A stretch of 64,000 bases of DNA, from NCBI GenBank assembly GCA_963704835.1, contig CAVPHW010000005.1, forward strand, positions 124,001 through 188,000. The letters are read 5' to 3'. Position 1 is the stretch's first letter; each line of letters opens with the position of its first letter. Below, piece after piece: positions 8,809-18,011 of the stretch. This DNA comes from GCA-2746605 sp963704835 (GTDB taxonomy: Bacteria > Bacteroidota > Ignavibacteria > Ignavibacteriales > Melioribacteraceae). A program made the translations under genes and the position numbers. The notes below the pieces were generated by a model that was not told the origin of the DNA, searched no databases, and saw only the letters and a list, made by a program, of their open reading frames with translations.

Positions 8809-8837
8809 TTGATTTTTTTTCCCCAACTGTCTATATT
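8809..8837 (+). promoter_or_regulatory. Sigma70-type promoter for secDF
   Basis: TTGATT at 8809-8814, a 17-bp spacer, and TATATT at 8832-8837. It lies about 50 bp upstream of the secDF start and downstream of the rplI terminator, so secDF is probably its own transcription unit. Confidence 0.6.
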
Positions 8838-8887
8838 ACTACTCTTATTTAAAAATAAAACTTATAAACAATTAAACCTCAGGCAAT

Positions 8888-11800
8888 ATGAAAGAATTAA
8901 GATTAAGATCATTTTTTGTAGTTGCAGCTGTAGCGCTTAGCCTCTATTTGCTGTTCCCTACTTATCAAGATTATAGTAATAATCAGCAGATCTCCGGTAC
9001 AATAAATAACCTTAGAGATAGCATAAAAAGCAATAACAATAATTTATCAGATAAGCAGATTGAATCTATACTTGAGTTTAAAGAAGATAGTATGAGAGTT
9101 GCAGATCCTGATATTAAAAAAGCTAGAGAAAAAAGAGTAAAACTAGGGTTGGATCTTCAAGGTGGAATGTACCTAGTTATGGAGGTTAACACAGCCAAAC
9201 TTCTTGAACGTCTGGCAAAAGATTCTGATCCCCAATTTGAAAGTATATTGAAAGAAACTGTAGAAATTGCTAAAACTTCTGATCAAGATGTGGTTTCAAT
9301 TTTGGCAGCTAAACTTGCAAATAATAATATCAGATTAAGCAGATACTTTGGTTCAATTAGACAAGAAGATTCTGAGATTATAGATAATCTGAAAGAACAA
9401 GAGTCAGATGCTGTAACCCGCGCAATTGAAATTATTCGTAATAGAATTGATCAATATGGCGTTTCCGAACCGTCTATTCAAAAACAAGGTGCGAGAAGAA
9501 TAATTGTTGAATTGCCTGGTGTAGCTAAAAGAGAAGAGGCAAAGAATCTACTTCAAGGTAGAGCTATGTTAGAATTCAAATTAGTTAAAGATGCTGAAAT
9601 AACTTTTCCAATCATGAATAAAATTGATGAAGTTTTGGCAGGGTCAAATGTTATTGATTCAACAAAAGAAGTTGAAACAGATTCATTACTAAATGAAGCT
9701 GAATTATCTGCAGAAGAAGCAGCTAAAAAACATCCATTTTTTGCTGTAGCTCAATTACTTTCACAAAATAGTGCCGATGCAGTAGTTGAAGAAAGTAAAA
9801 AAGATTTATTGAACAATTATTTAAATAGGCCTGAAGTTAAAAAAGTAATTCCAGATAATGTTGAATTTTTATATTCAGCTAAACCTGATATTGTTCAGGA
9901 TGGAGTTAACTTCTATAGATTATATCTTGTTAACAAAACACCAGAGCTTACAGGTGGGGTTATTGTAGATGCTCAAGCAAATATAAATCCTCAGACAACT
10001 GAACCAATCGTAAATATGCAAATGGATTCAGAAGGATCAAGAGAATGGGCTAGAATTACAGGATCTAATGTTAATAAGCGATGTGCAATTGTACTTGATG
10101 GATATGTTTATACTGCCCCGAACATTATTGGTAAAATACCTTCTGGAAGCTCGCAGATAACTGGCAGTGCAACTCTAGAAGAGGCTAAATTGATAGAGAT
10201 TGTTCTTAAAGCAGGTGCATTACCAGCTCCAGTAGATATTATTGAAGAAAGAACTGTGGGACCATCTCTAGGCCAAGATTCAATTAGCCAAGGTTTTAAT
10301 TCAACTTTAATTGGATTTCTAATTGTTGCAATTTTCATGTTGATGTATTACCGAAAATCTGGTTCCTTCGCTGATCTAGCATTATTGTTTACAGTTCTGT
10401 TTATAATGGGAATTCTTGCTGCATTTAATGCAACACTTACCTTACCTGGTATTGCCGGTATTATATTAACAATTGGTATGGCTGTTGATGCTAACGTTAT
10501 TATTTTTGAGCGTATTAGAGAAGAATTAGCCACAGGTAAAACTGTAAAGGCTGCAGTAGATGCTGGATTTTCAAATTCATATTCTGCAATTTTCGACTCA
10601 AACATAACTTCATTTTTTACTGCCATTATTTTATATCAATTTGGAAGCGGACCAATTCAAGGTTTTGCTTTAACTTTAATGATAGGAATTTTAGCAAGTT
10701 TATTTAGTGCCCTAATTGTTACGAAACTTATGTTTGAATTTACAATCGCAAAAGGTTATAAAATTAATATTGGTACTCGTTCTCATGTTTTTGAAAATCT
10801 TAACTTTAATTTCCTAGGTAATAGAAAAAAAGCGTATATCATTTCCGGAATTATAATTGGAGTCGGCCTGATCGCATTAATTTCAAGAGGGATTGTATAT
10901 GGAATCGACTTCAAGGGCGGATCTGAAATTGCAGTCCAATTTGAGAAACCAATTGAAATTTCAGATATTAGAAAAAATTTAGGTTCAATCGGTTTAGGTA
11001 ATGTTGAAGTAAAAACATTTGGAGATAATTCTGGAGTATTAGTTAGAACGGAGCTTCAAGAAATTCCTTTAAGTGTTATACCTCAAGTGTTAAAAACTTT
11101 GAATAGTTCAATTGAAAAAAATGCTGCGGGAGTTCAATATTCAATTATTGATTCAACGACTAATTCCCTTACTTACGAATTTGCCACTCCAGAGATAGCA
11201 AATGATCTTACTGAGAAATTATTCGCTGATGGATTTCAAGCTTCGAAAGTATCTGGTGAGTTGGATGATAGTAGAATTATAGTAAATTTTACAATTGCTG
11301 ATTGGATTAAGGAAAATCTAATTGTTCGACATGCTGACAATCCATTCCAAGTTTTAAAAGAAGAAAAGGTTGGACCTAAAATTGGTGATGAATTGAAACA
11401 AAATGCTTTAATTGCTATCATTTTATCATTATTTGTAATTCTAATTTACCTTGGTTTTAGGTTTAAATTTGGATTCGCTATCGGAGCTGTTACTGCTCTT
11501 TTCCATGATGTACTTATTACTCTTGGACTTTTTTCAATTCTGTATGGATTGATTCCAGGACTTAATTTGGAGATTTCAATTAGTGTAGTTGCGGCTTTCT
11601 TAACACTTGTTGGTTACTCAATTAATGACACTGTAATTGTTTTCGATAGAATTAGAGAGGACATTAAAATTCACAAAACTGCTGATCTTGAAGAAGTAAT
11701 GAATAAAGCAATAAACAAAACAATGAGACGAACAATTATTACTAGTTTAACAACCTTAATGGTAGTTACTGTTTTATTATTTTTTGGAGGTGAAGTTCTT

Positions 11801-11920
11801 AGAGGATTTGCCTTTACACTATTCTTTGGTATTATTGTAGGAACATATTCATCTGTTTTCGTAGCTAGTTCATTTGTTTTAGAATATGCTAAAAAACGTG
11901 GTCAAAGAATTCAATTTTAA
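8888..11920 (+). CDS. secDF: Fused SecD-SecF protein translocase subunit
   Basis: Accessory part of the Sec translocon; it uses the proton gradient to pull exported proteins across the inner membrane. This is a natural SecD-SecF fusion of 1010 residues, the form common in Bacteroidota relatives. SecD part: helix 1 (about 8-26), LGLDLQGGMYLVMEV (about 86), a large periplasmic domain, then five helices with GMAVDANVIIFERIREE (about 530). SecF part: a helix near 655, GIDFKGGSEIAVQF (about 675), and VGYSINDTVIVFDRIRED (about 907). The paired Asp/Arg helix motifs needed for proton coupling are present in both halves. It is monocistronic, with its own promoter and terminator. Confidence 0.96.
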   Translation: MKELRLRSFFVVAAVALSLYLLFPTYQDYSNNQQISGTINNLRDSIKSNNNNLSDKQIESILEFKEDSMRVADPDIKKAREKRVKLGLDLQGGMYLVMEVNTAKLLERLAKDSDPQFESILKETVEIAKTSDQDVVSILAAKLANNNIRLSRYFGSIRQEDSEIIDNLKEQESDAVTRAIEIIRNRIDQYGVSEPSIQKQGARRIIVELPGVAKREEAKNLLQGRAMLEFKLVKDAEITFPIMNKIDEVLAGSNVIDSTKEVETDSLLNEAELSAEEAAKKHPFFAVAQLLSQNSADAVVEESKKDLLNNYLNRPEVKKVIPDNVEFLYSAKPDIVQDGVNFYRLYLVNKTPELTGGVIVDAQANINPQTTEPIVNMQMDSEGSREWARITGSNVNKRCAIVLDGYVYTAPNIIGKIPSGSSQITGSATLEEAKLIEIVLKAGALPAPVDIIEERTVGPSLGQDSISQGFNSTLIGFLIVAIFMLMYYRKSGSFADLALLFTVLFIMGILAAFNATLTLPGIAGIILTIGMAVDANVIIFERIREELATGKTVKAAVDAGFSNSYSAIFDSNITSFFTAIILYQFGSGPIQGFALTLMIGILASLFSALIVTKLMFEFTIAKGYKINIGTRSHVFENLNFNFLGNRKKAYIISGIIIGVGLIALISRGIVYGIDFKGGSEIAVQFEKPIEISDIRKNLGSIGLGNVEVKTFGDNSGVLVRTELQEIPLSVIPQVLKTLNSSIEKNAAGVQYSIIDSTTNSLTYEFATPEIANDLTEKLFADGFQASKVSGELDDSRIIVNFTIADWIKENLIVRHADNPFQVLKEEKVGPKIGDELKQNALIAIILSLFVILIYLGFRFKFGFAIGAVTALFHDVLITLGLFSILYGLIPGLNLEISISVVAAFLTLVGYSINDTVIVFDRIREDIKIHKTADLEEVMNKAINKTMRRTIITSLTTLMVVTVLLFFGGEVLRGFAFTLFFGIIVGTYSSVFVASSFVLEYAKKRGQRIQF

Positions 11921-11943
11921 GTACTAGTAAAATAGGTTTACAT

Positions 11944-11976
11944 AAAAAAGGCAACTTAATTAAGATGCCTTTTTTT
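11944..11976 (+). terminator. Intrinsic terminator after secDF
   Basis: AAAAAAGGCA pairs with TGCCTTTTTT around a loop that is itself self-complementary (CTTAATTAAG). The A-run ahead and T-run behind make it plausibly active in both directions. It ends 10 bp before the left end of the IS element. Confidence 0.8.
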
Positions 11977-11986
11977 ATTTTCACAA

Positions 11987-12011
11987 TGTGTCGTCCTAAA
12001 ATAAGTTGACA
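11987..12011 (+). repeat. Left terminal inverted repeat of the IS
   Basis: 25 bp beginning TGTGTCGTCC and ending GTTGACA. It matches the reverse complement of the right end at 21 of 25 positions. Confidence 0.82.
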
Positions 12012-12027
12012 GAAAAAGGACTTATTT

Positions 12028-12435
12028 ATGGAAGCAGAGAAAAACAGTTCAAAAACAAACGAAAAGCGTACACAGAAAGATTATACCTTAGGCTTTAAGT
12101 TAGGGATTGTAATGCTTGTAGAAAAAGGCGATATGACCTACAAACAAGCTCAGAGAATCTATGGTATCCAAGGTAGATCAACAGTATTGGTATGGTTAAG
12201 AAAATATGGTAATTTAGATTGGAACAAACCAAGGATTGCGACTATGCTTAACCCAAGAGCTAAAGAAATACCCTCACAAAAAATAAAGAGATTAGAGAAG
12301 GAGCTAGAGGATGAGAAAATAAAGAACATGGTTCTCAACGAAATGATAAATATATCAGATAAACAATACGGGACAAGCATTAGAAAAAAGTTCTCTTACC
12401 AACAATCAGAAAACTTCAAAAAGAAAGACAAATAA
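12028..12435 (+). CDS. IS3-family transposase OrfA
   Basis: DNA-binding half of the transposase. The 135 residues contain a helix-turn-helix (about 18-65, YTLGFKLGIVMLVEKGD then GRSTVLVWLRKYG) and a C-terminal coiled coil (about 88-112). The reading frame crosses an AAAAAAG heptamer at 12384-12390 in the phase that allows -1 slippage into orfB. Without slippage, OrfA ends at 12435 and would act as a regulator of transposition, as in other IS3 elements. Confidence 0.88.
   Translation: MEAEKNSSKTNEKRTQKDYTLGFKLGIVMLVEKGDMTYKQAQRIYGIQGRSTVLVWLRKYGNLDWNKPRIATMLNPRAKEIPSQKIKRLEKELEDEKIKNMVLNEMINISDKQYGTSIRKKFSYQQSENFKKKDK
12384..12390 (+). promoter_or_regulatory. A6G programmed -1 frameshift site
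   Basis: The heptamer A AAA AAG is read in orfA as AAA AAG; slipping back one base gives AAA AAA in the orfB frame. The orfB frame is open exactly from 12384, with a TAG directly before it at 12381-12383. This is the standard arrangement for making the OrfAB transposase in IS3 elements. Confidence 0.82.
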
Positions 12436-12437
12436 AA

Positions 12438-13274
12438 TTGTCAAGAGTTTGTCGATTGTTGGACATTAGCAGACAGTCAATTTATCAACAAGAACAGCGA
12501 ACTAGAAAACGTCTAACTGAGCTCGAAAAAGTAAAAAATATGGTTCAAGTAAAGAGAATGGAAATGCCTCGATTAGGGACAAGGAAACTGTATTATTTAC
12601 TAAAAGAATCATTTGAATCAAATCATATAAAAGTTGGAAGAGATACTTTGTTTGATTATTTACGTTCAGAGAATATGTTGATAAAACCGAAGAAAAATTA
12701 TACTAAAACAACTATTTCTAAACACTGGTTAAAAAAACATCCAAATATTTTTGAAAATATGGTCTTAACTCGACCAGAACAAGCTTTTGTTAGTGACATT
12801 ACATATTTGAAAAGCAAGGAAAATACTCATTACTTATCTCTAGTAACAGATGCATATAGCAGAAAAATTATGGGCTATAAATTAAGTGATAATATGAATG
12901 CCGAAAATGTGGTTCAAGCATTAAATATGGCAGTTAGAGAGCGAATAACCTCTTGTGAACTTATACATCATTCTGATAGAGGATTGCAATATGCCTCAGA
13001 AATATACCAGAATAAGTTAGAAGCTGAAAGTATATTACCATCAATGACTGATGGGTACGATTGTTATCAAAATGCATTAGCTGAAAGAATAAATGGAATT
13101 TTAAAACAAGAGTTCTTATTTCACAAGTGCAACAATCTAAAAGAATTAAATATTCTAGTTAAACAATCCATTGATATTTATAATAACAAAAGACCACATT
13201 TGAGTTTAGGTATGAAAACTCCTAATTTTATACATAAAAAAACCAGTGAGGAAATCCTCACTGGTTTTAACTAA
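12438..13274 (+). CDS. IS3-family transposase OrfB (DDE integrase domain)
   Basis: Catalytic half of the transposase. An HTH_21-type region (about 35-80) is followed by an rve/DDE core: the first Asp in FVSDITYL, the second in HHSDRGLQY, and the catalytic Glu in NALAERINGILKQEF. The frame is open from 12384, upstream of the TTG at 12438, so the main product is probably the OrfAB fusion made by -1 frameshifting. The last codons overlap a strong hairpin (13239-13268). Confidence 0.9.
   Translation: MSRVCRLLDISRQSIYQQEQRTRKRLTELEKVKNMVQVKRMEMPRLGTRKLYYLLKESFESNHIKVGRDTLFDYLRSENMLIKPKKNYTKTTISKHWLKKHPNIFENMVLTRPEQAFVSDITYLKSKENTHYLSLVTDAYSRKIMGYKLSDNMNAENVVQALNMAVRERITSCELIHHSDRGLQYASEIYQNKLEAESILPSMTDGYDCYQNALAERINGILKQEFLFHKCNNLKELNILVKQSIDIYNNKRPHLSLGMKTPNFIHKKTSEEILTGFN
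13239..13268 (+). terminator. Terminator-like hairpin overlapping the orfB stop codon
   Basis: A 14-bp perfect stem (arms 13239-13252 and 13255-13268) with A-run ahead and T-run at the end. It covers the last codons of orfB and probably ends IS transcription inside the element. Confidence 0.65.
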
Positions 13275-13290
13275 TAATATCATTAATAAT

Positions 13291-13315
13291 TGTCAACCTA
13301 TTTCAGGACGGGACA
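13291..13315 (-). repeat. Right terminal inverted repeat of the IS
   Basis: 25 bp beginning TGTCAACC and ending GGGACA on the plus strand. Its reverse complement matches the left repeat with 4 mismatches. Confidence 0.82.
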
Positions 13316-13329
13316 AAAAGAGTAATTTA

Positions 13330-15894
13330 TTATAATACTTTTAGAACAACCATAGTTATATCGTCATTCGGTTCTACATTTCCCCTGAATTTTTCTAATT
13401 TTTGCAAGCTGGCATTCAATATTTCTTTAGAATTTAATCCTGGTTTTTCCTTAATAATATCAATAACTTTTTCAAACCCAAAAAATTCATTATTAACATT
13501 CATCGCTTCATTAACTCCATCGGAAGAAAAAATGAATATATCCTGCGGAGAAATACTTAACTCAAGTTCTTCTAGTGTATCATTGAAAATACCGTCATAC
13601 TCTAGACCAACTCCTATTCCCTTTGGTTTAATAAATTGAACAACTCCATCTGTAATTTTGATCGTTGGTGTATGTCCGGCACGACAGATTTTTATTTGTC
13701 GTTTTGCCATATCGATAAAAGCAACAGTAAGTGTAATAAACCATTGCTTTTCCATGTGACCGGCAATTTTTTCATTTAGTTCAATCAAAACTTCTTTAGG
13801 TGAAATTGATTCCTTTGAAAAAAGCTGAATCATAGTTTGCAATTTAGACATGTAAAAAGAAGCAGATAAACCTTTCCCAGAAACATCCCCAACTACAACA
13901 AACATTTGTGTATCTGAAACTTTAATTAAATCATAATAATCCCCACCAACTTGCATTGCAGGAATCATTACACCACAGATATCTAGGTTATTAATCTTGG
14001 GAATAACTTTTGGCAATAATCCTTCTTGAATTTGTCTTGCTAAATCTAAATCTCTTTCTAATTTAATTTTTTTTGTTTCTTCTCCATACAATCGTGCATT
14101 CTCTATGGAAACTGCCGTCTGATTTGCTGCAGCGATTAAAAGTTCAATATCTTTTCCGGCAAATTGAGCACCAGAATGTTTTAATCCAAATAAAAGCAGC
14201 CCAATGGTTTTCCCTTTTATCAATAGAGGAATTATTGTATAAATGCCTTCTTCCTCCAACTCTTTATACGCACAAGGAAAAATATTTTGAAAATCTGTTC
14301 TATCAAATGCTGAAGGATGTTTTTGCTCAATTTTTTCAGTTATTTTTTGAGAAATATTATTATCCAAATTAGAGAAGTTCAATTCCTTATTTTTAAATCC
14401 ATCTTCCCTTCTTAGAATAAATTCATTATTGTTGAGATTTTTAATAGCAATTCCTAATTTTTCTACTCTTAATGACTCAACAAAAGTATCCTTTACCGAA
14501 TCTAGTATATTATCCAAACCAACAATTGTAGATACATCATTACTAAATCTCATCAATACTTTTTGATAGGCAAACTGTTCTGGATAAAAATATTTTGTAA
14601 TGATATTTTGAAATTTATCCTTGGTTGATTGGAAAATCATTGCGAATACAATAAAGATACCAGCAGCAACTATGCCTTGATATTCAGTAGTAAGTGCTTC
14701 ACTAATGGCTTTTCCCAGCACATAAATCAGCAAAAAATAAGCTCCTGCCAATGAAAATGTAGCACTTCCATAGAGAATAGTATTTTTTAATACATCGCTA
14801 ACATCAAGTAAAGAATAACGAAAAATTGAATAACCAAATCCAAGTGGAGTTAAAATTATTAAAAATATTGGAAGGTAGTATTCGGGAGAATTAAATATTG
14901 AATCAGCTAAAACATTAGCCAGAGTCATTAAATAAATTATTGCAAAAACACCTACAGAATATGAAATCAAAATTACAAAGATTGAAGTTCGTTCTTCTAC
15001 CTTTTTAAGTTTCAAATAACTTATAAAGAGCGAAATCAATCCTACAATAACTCCAACAAGAAGAAAAAACATTAGAAATGACGCAATAAAGTAATGATAT
15101 TTAAAAACTGCATCTCCTTCAGCATAATTCGAATAAATAAACACTATTCTATATACGATAACAATTAGAAAAAGAATTCCAGGAGTAATAAATAACCCAC
15201 TTGACACATATTTCCACTTTACAAATTTATTTTCGAATGGGAAAATCCAAAAGAAATGAACTATCAAGAATGGAAGAAATGTAATTCCAAAAATCCACGT
15301 GATGTCCGCGAGAATTAAGAGAATAGGATAATTCCAAATCGGGTTTAACATTGTGTTGCCGGAAAAAAGAGCCCCAACAGAAAACAGAACAAACATTGCT
15401 CCAATTCTATAAAATAGAATTTGCGGGAACCCATATGGTTTAGAGGATAAGACTACAAAACCAACGGCTAGCCAAATCAACCCTAATAATGCAATAGCAA
15501 GATTTCCAAACTCAATTAATTTTTTAACACGTATAGTTGTATCAAAAACTTTCCCATTTCTAGAAACTGTGAAAATCATTGATTCACCCGAAGACTTCCT
15601 ATCAGCTAAATAAGAAGCATGAAATGTATTTCTTAATTCCTTACCATCAATTTTTAAAAAATCATCTCCGTCTCTAATGCCTGCATTCCACGTTATTCCT
15701 TCATATTTCACTAAGTCAAAGTATATTTGGACACTATCTTTCCCAATCTTTTCTTGCTTCCACAAACATTCATCATTTGTGCGAGGTGTAACATTTAAGA
15801 TATAGTAGACATTAATTGAACCAATAATTGCCAGTAGAATTGTAACCGGTAAAATAATTTTTTTTCGATATTTCGTTAAAAATTTGCTAGCCAT
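13330..15894 (-). CDS. PDZ-membrane-GAF-SpoIIE serine phosphatase
   Basis: A PP2C-type (SpoIIE) protein serine phosphatase of 854 residues, predicted to dephosphorylate a STAS antagonist. Order: one helix (about 12-33), a PDZ-like domain (about 55-125, GIRDGDDFLKIDGKEL), about eight more helices (about 130-425), a GAF-like domain (about 455-610), and a SpoIIE catalytic domain (about 640-854). Metal-binding motifs are intact: GGDYYD, GDVSGKG, SSDGVNEAM and NDDITMVVL. The PDZ after the first helix should lie in the periplasm, so it may sense exported protein ends or envelope damage; that is an inference. It follows the 556-residue phosphatase by 3 bp, last in the run. Confidence 0.85.
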   Translation of the reverse strand: MASKFLTKYRKKIILPVTILLAIIGSINVYYILNVTPRTNDECLWKQEKIGKDSVQIYFDLVKYEGITWNAGIRDGDDFLKIDGKELRNTFHASYLADRKSSGESMIFTVSRNGKVFDTTIRVKKLIEFGNLAIALLGLIWLAVGFVVLSSKPYGFPQILFYRIGAMFVLFSVGALFSGNTMLNPIWNYPILLILADITWIFGITFLPFLIVHFFWIFPFENKFVKWKYVSSGLFITPGILFLIVIVYRIVFIYSNYAEGDAVFKYHYFIASFLMFFLLVGVIVGLISLFISYLKLKKVEERTSIFVILISYSVGVFAIIYLMTLANVLADSIFNSPEYYLPIFLIILTPLGFGYSIFRYSLLDVSDVLKNTILYGSATFSLAGAYFLLIYVLGKAISEALTTEYQGIVAAGIFIVFAMIFQSTKDKFQNIITKYFYPEQFAYQKVLMRFSNDVSTIVGLDNILDSVKDTFVESLRVEKLGIAIKNLNNNEFILRREDGFKNKELNFSNLDNNISQKITEKIEQKHPSAFDRTDFQNIFPCAYKELEEEGIYTIIPLLIKGKTIGLLLFGLKHSGAQFAGKDIELLIAAANQTAVSIENARLYGEETKKIKLERDLDLARQIQEGLLPKVIPKINNLDICGVMIPAMQVGGDYYDLIKVSDTQMFVVVGDVSGKGLSASFYMSKLQTMIQLFSKESISPKEVLIELNEKIAGHMEKQWFITLTVAFIDMAKRQIKICRAGHTPTIKITDGVVQFIKPKGIGVGLEYDGIFNDTLEELELSISPQDIFIFSSDGVNEAMNVNNEFFGFEKVIDIIKEKPGLNSKEILNASLQKLEKFRGNVEPNDDITMVVLKVL

Positions 15895-15897
15895 AGT

Positions 15898-17568
15898 TTA
15901 TTTAATTTTTAGTACCAAACATGTTATGTCATCCGATTGTTCCGAACCTATTGTGTGTTTGTTTACATCCTCCATGATACCGTCAAGTATTAATTTTGAG
16001 TTCAATTCATTATTTGCAATTAATAATTTTTCCAATCGCTCATCACTAAATTCAACACTATCTAAATTCATCGCCTCAGTTATCCCATCTGTGAATAGAA
16101 CAATAACATCATTTTGTTCAAGCTGAATTGTCTCTTCTTCATATGGAATAATAGTTTTCATTACCCCTAAAATCATCCCACCTTTTTTTAGTTTTTTTAT
16201 ACCTCTCTTATTTACAAGTAAAGGTGGATTATGTCCCAAGTTAACATACGAAAATTCGTTGTTGCTTAAATTTAGAATCCCCCAAAAGAACGTGATAAAA
16301 CTTCCATTAGTTGTATTTTCTGAAACTAAATCATTTAAAAAATTAGACGCTTCATTTAACTTATAGTTCTGTTTATAAATTGACTTAAGAAATGCCTGAA
16401 GGTTTGCCATTAACAATGATGCTTGAATTCCCTTTCCAGAAACATCTGCTATAGCGATTAATAATTTGTCCTCAGTTAACTTAACAACATCATAAAAATC
16501 GCCTCCAACCATTTTGGCCGTTTTATTTAGTGCAGATATTTCAAACTTATCTGATTTTGGCAATTTATTGGGAAGTAAATTTTGTTGAATATTTCTAGCT
16601 ATTTCTAAATCTTTTTCTATTTTTTGTTTTTCTAAAGTTTCCAAAAATAGAGTGCTATTTTCAATTGAAATTATTGCAAGACCAGCAACTGAAAAAAGGT
16701 ATTCCAAATCTGAAGTTGAATAATTTTTATTTGAAATCCTGCGACCTAAAAAAATAATTCCCTTTGTTTCATTTTTAATTATCATAGGGATAAAAACTTC
16801 TACACCTATATTCTTCAGTTTCCTATATTTATCCAACTTTTCATCAACCACAACTGGCAATTTAATGTCTTCACAGCTGCATTCTAACAACAATTGATTT
16901 AGAATTGAGTTATCAAACTTGCTATCTAGGATGTTTACTTCTTTCTTATTAATCAAAACAATTGCATACTTAGAAACTAACATTTGTGCGGTAATTGAAA
17001 AAACAATTAACTTTGATATTCTATCAATTTCAATTATACTTCCAAACTCTTTGCCCAAATCAAACAAGGAATTTAATTGATTTATCTTACTGTCTAATTG
17101 CTTATTGCTGAGATTTAATTTTTCAAAATTCTGAATATTTTTAATAACTGTGCTGCCGAGCTTAACAATTGTTGAAAGGAATTGAATGTCTTCATTACTG
17201 TAAGGTTGTTTCGAAAATTTTTCACCCAAAAGAACAAATCCCATAGATTGGTTTGAGGAAATAATTTCTTCGGTGATAGCAATTTTATTGTTTGCACAAA
17301 AAGAATTAAATTCAGAATCAAAACTATTATTAGAAATATTTAACAATTCATTGGCTTGATCTGGTGTAAAACCTTTACTCAATTTGGGGACTAATTTATC
17401 ATTTTCATAGAGGGCTATAATTCCCTTTGTTGTGTGAAGCTTACCAAAACAAGTGAGTATTAGATTATTTAATGCAAAATCTAAATTGAGATTTGAATTA
17501 ATATTATTTGCGAAATCAACAAGTGCAGAAAGGTTACGAAGAGCAATATTATCATCTGGGGCTTGCAT
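15898..17568 (-). CDS. GAF-GAF-SpoIIE serine phosphatase (cytosolic)
   Basis: A 556-residue soluble phosphatase. Two GAF-like sensor regions (about 10-160 and 170-315) are followed by a short helix linker and a SpoIIE/PP2C domain (about 340-556). Catalytic motifs are intact: GGDFYD, ADVSGKG, FTDGITEAM and SDDITCLVL. No membrane helix is seen, unlike its two neighbours, so it probably senses a cytoplasmic signal. The gene lies 6 bp downstream of the RsbW-like kinase gene and 3 bp ahead of the PDZ phosphatase gene. Confidence 0.85.
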   Translation of the reverse strand: MQAPDDNIALRNLSALVDFANNINSNLNLDFALNNLILTCFGKLHTTKGIIALYENDKLVPKLSKGFTPDQANELLNISNNSFDSEFNSFCANNKIAITEEIISSNQSMGFVLLGEKFSKQPYSNEDIQFLSTIVKLGSTVIKNIQNFEKLNLSNKQLDSKINQLNSLFDLGKEFGSIIEIDRISKLIVFSITAQMLVSKYAIVLINKKEVNILDSKFDNSILNQLLLECSCEDIKLPVVVDEKLDKYRKLKNIGVEVFIPMIIKNETKGIIFLGRRISNKNYSTSDLEYLFSVAGLAIISIENSTLFLETLEKQKIEKDLEIARNIQQNLLPNKLPKSDKFEISALNKTAKMVGGDFYDVVKLTEDKLLIAIADVSGKGIQASLLMANLQAFLKSIYKQNYKLNEASNFLNDLVSENTTNGSFITFFWGILNLSNNEFSYVNLGHNPPLLVNKRGIKKLKKGGMILGVMKTIIPYEEETIQLEQNDVIVLFTDGITEAMNLDSVEFSDERLEKLLIANNELNSKLILDGIMEDVNKHTIGSEQSDDITCLVLKIK

Positions 17569-17574
17569 AATTTT

Positions 17575-18009
17575 TTATGTAATATATTTAACTAAAGTAA
17601 CTTTGTTTTTATTACTTTTTAATTGAGAATAATTTACCTCATCCATCAGTTTTTTCATTAAATACATACCTAGTCCACCGACTCTTTTTTCTTCATAATA
17701 TTGTTTTAAATTTGGCTCAGGAATAGTTGATGAATTAAAATGTGTTCCGCTATCAATAATAGAGATGGTAAACTTCTTACCTCTTAGTGATACACTAATT
17801 TCAATTTTTCCATCTGAAGAGTATTTATAAGCATGCTTAATAATATTTGTGCTGGCCTCATCAACAGCTAAAACAATATTGTTGGAAATATCTTTATCAA
17901 AACCTGCAATATCAGCGGAAGTTTTAATAAATTCCCTTATTTTTGATAAATTATCAGTTGTACTAGCTACTGTAATTTTTTTTCGAATATTTTTATTCAA
18001 GTTGGTCAA
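17575..18009 (-). CDS. RsbW/SpoIIAB-type anti-sigma serine kinase
   Basis: A 144-residue GHKL-fold kinase of partner-switching systems, which binds a sigma factor or phosphorylates a STAS antagonist. N-box LAVDEASTNIIKHAY (about 48-62, with the catalytic Glu), G1 box IIDSGTHF (about 95) and G2 box VGGLGMYLMKK (about 120) are intact. It is 2 bp downstream of the STAS gene, the usual antagonist/kinase pair. No sigmaB-type gene is next to it; the only sigma factor nearby is the ECF gene at the head of the run, so its real target is unknown. Confidence 0.9.
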   Translation of the reverse strand: MTNLNKNIRKKITVASTTDNLSKIREFIKTSADIAGFDKDISNNIVLAVDEASTNIIKHAYKYSSDGKIEISVSLRGKKFTISIIDSGTHFNSSTIPEPNLKQYYEEKRVGGLGMYLMKKLMDEVNYSQLKSNKNKVTLVKYIT

Positions 18010-18011
18010 CC

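Larger units (their letters stand above)
11987..13315 (+). mobile_element. IS3-family insertion sequence (about 1.33 kb)
   Basis: Bounded by 25-bp imperfect inverted repeats at 11987-12011 and 13291-13315 (21 of 25 positions match). Both start TGT and share CGTCCT and GTTGACA. Inside are orfA and orfB in the -1 relation typical of IS3, with an A6G slippery site. It sits between the secDF terminator and the 3' end of a convergent phosphatase gene, so it disrupts no gene. No clear target-site duplication is seen (flanks CAA and AAA), which suggests an old insertion or post-insertion change. Both reading frames are intact, so the copy could still be active. Confidence 0.88.

Noticed and set aside
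10108..10626. Two minus-strand open frames inside secDF
   Set aside because: They lie antisense to strongly conserved SecD sequence and have no recognisable domain; they are frame shadows of an AT-rich coding region.
11978..11986. Target-site duplication of the IS
   Set aside because: Three to five bases on each side do not match (CAA versus AAA), so no duplication can be claimed.
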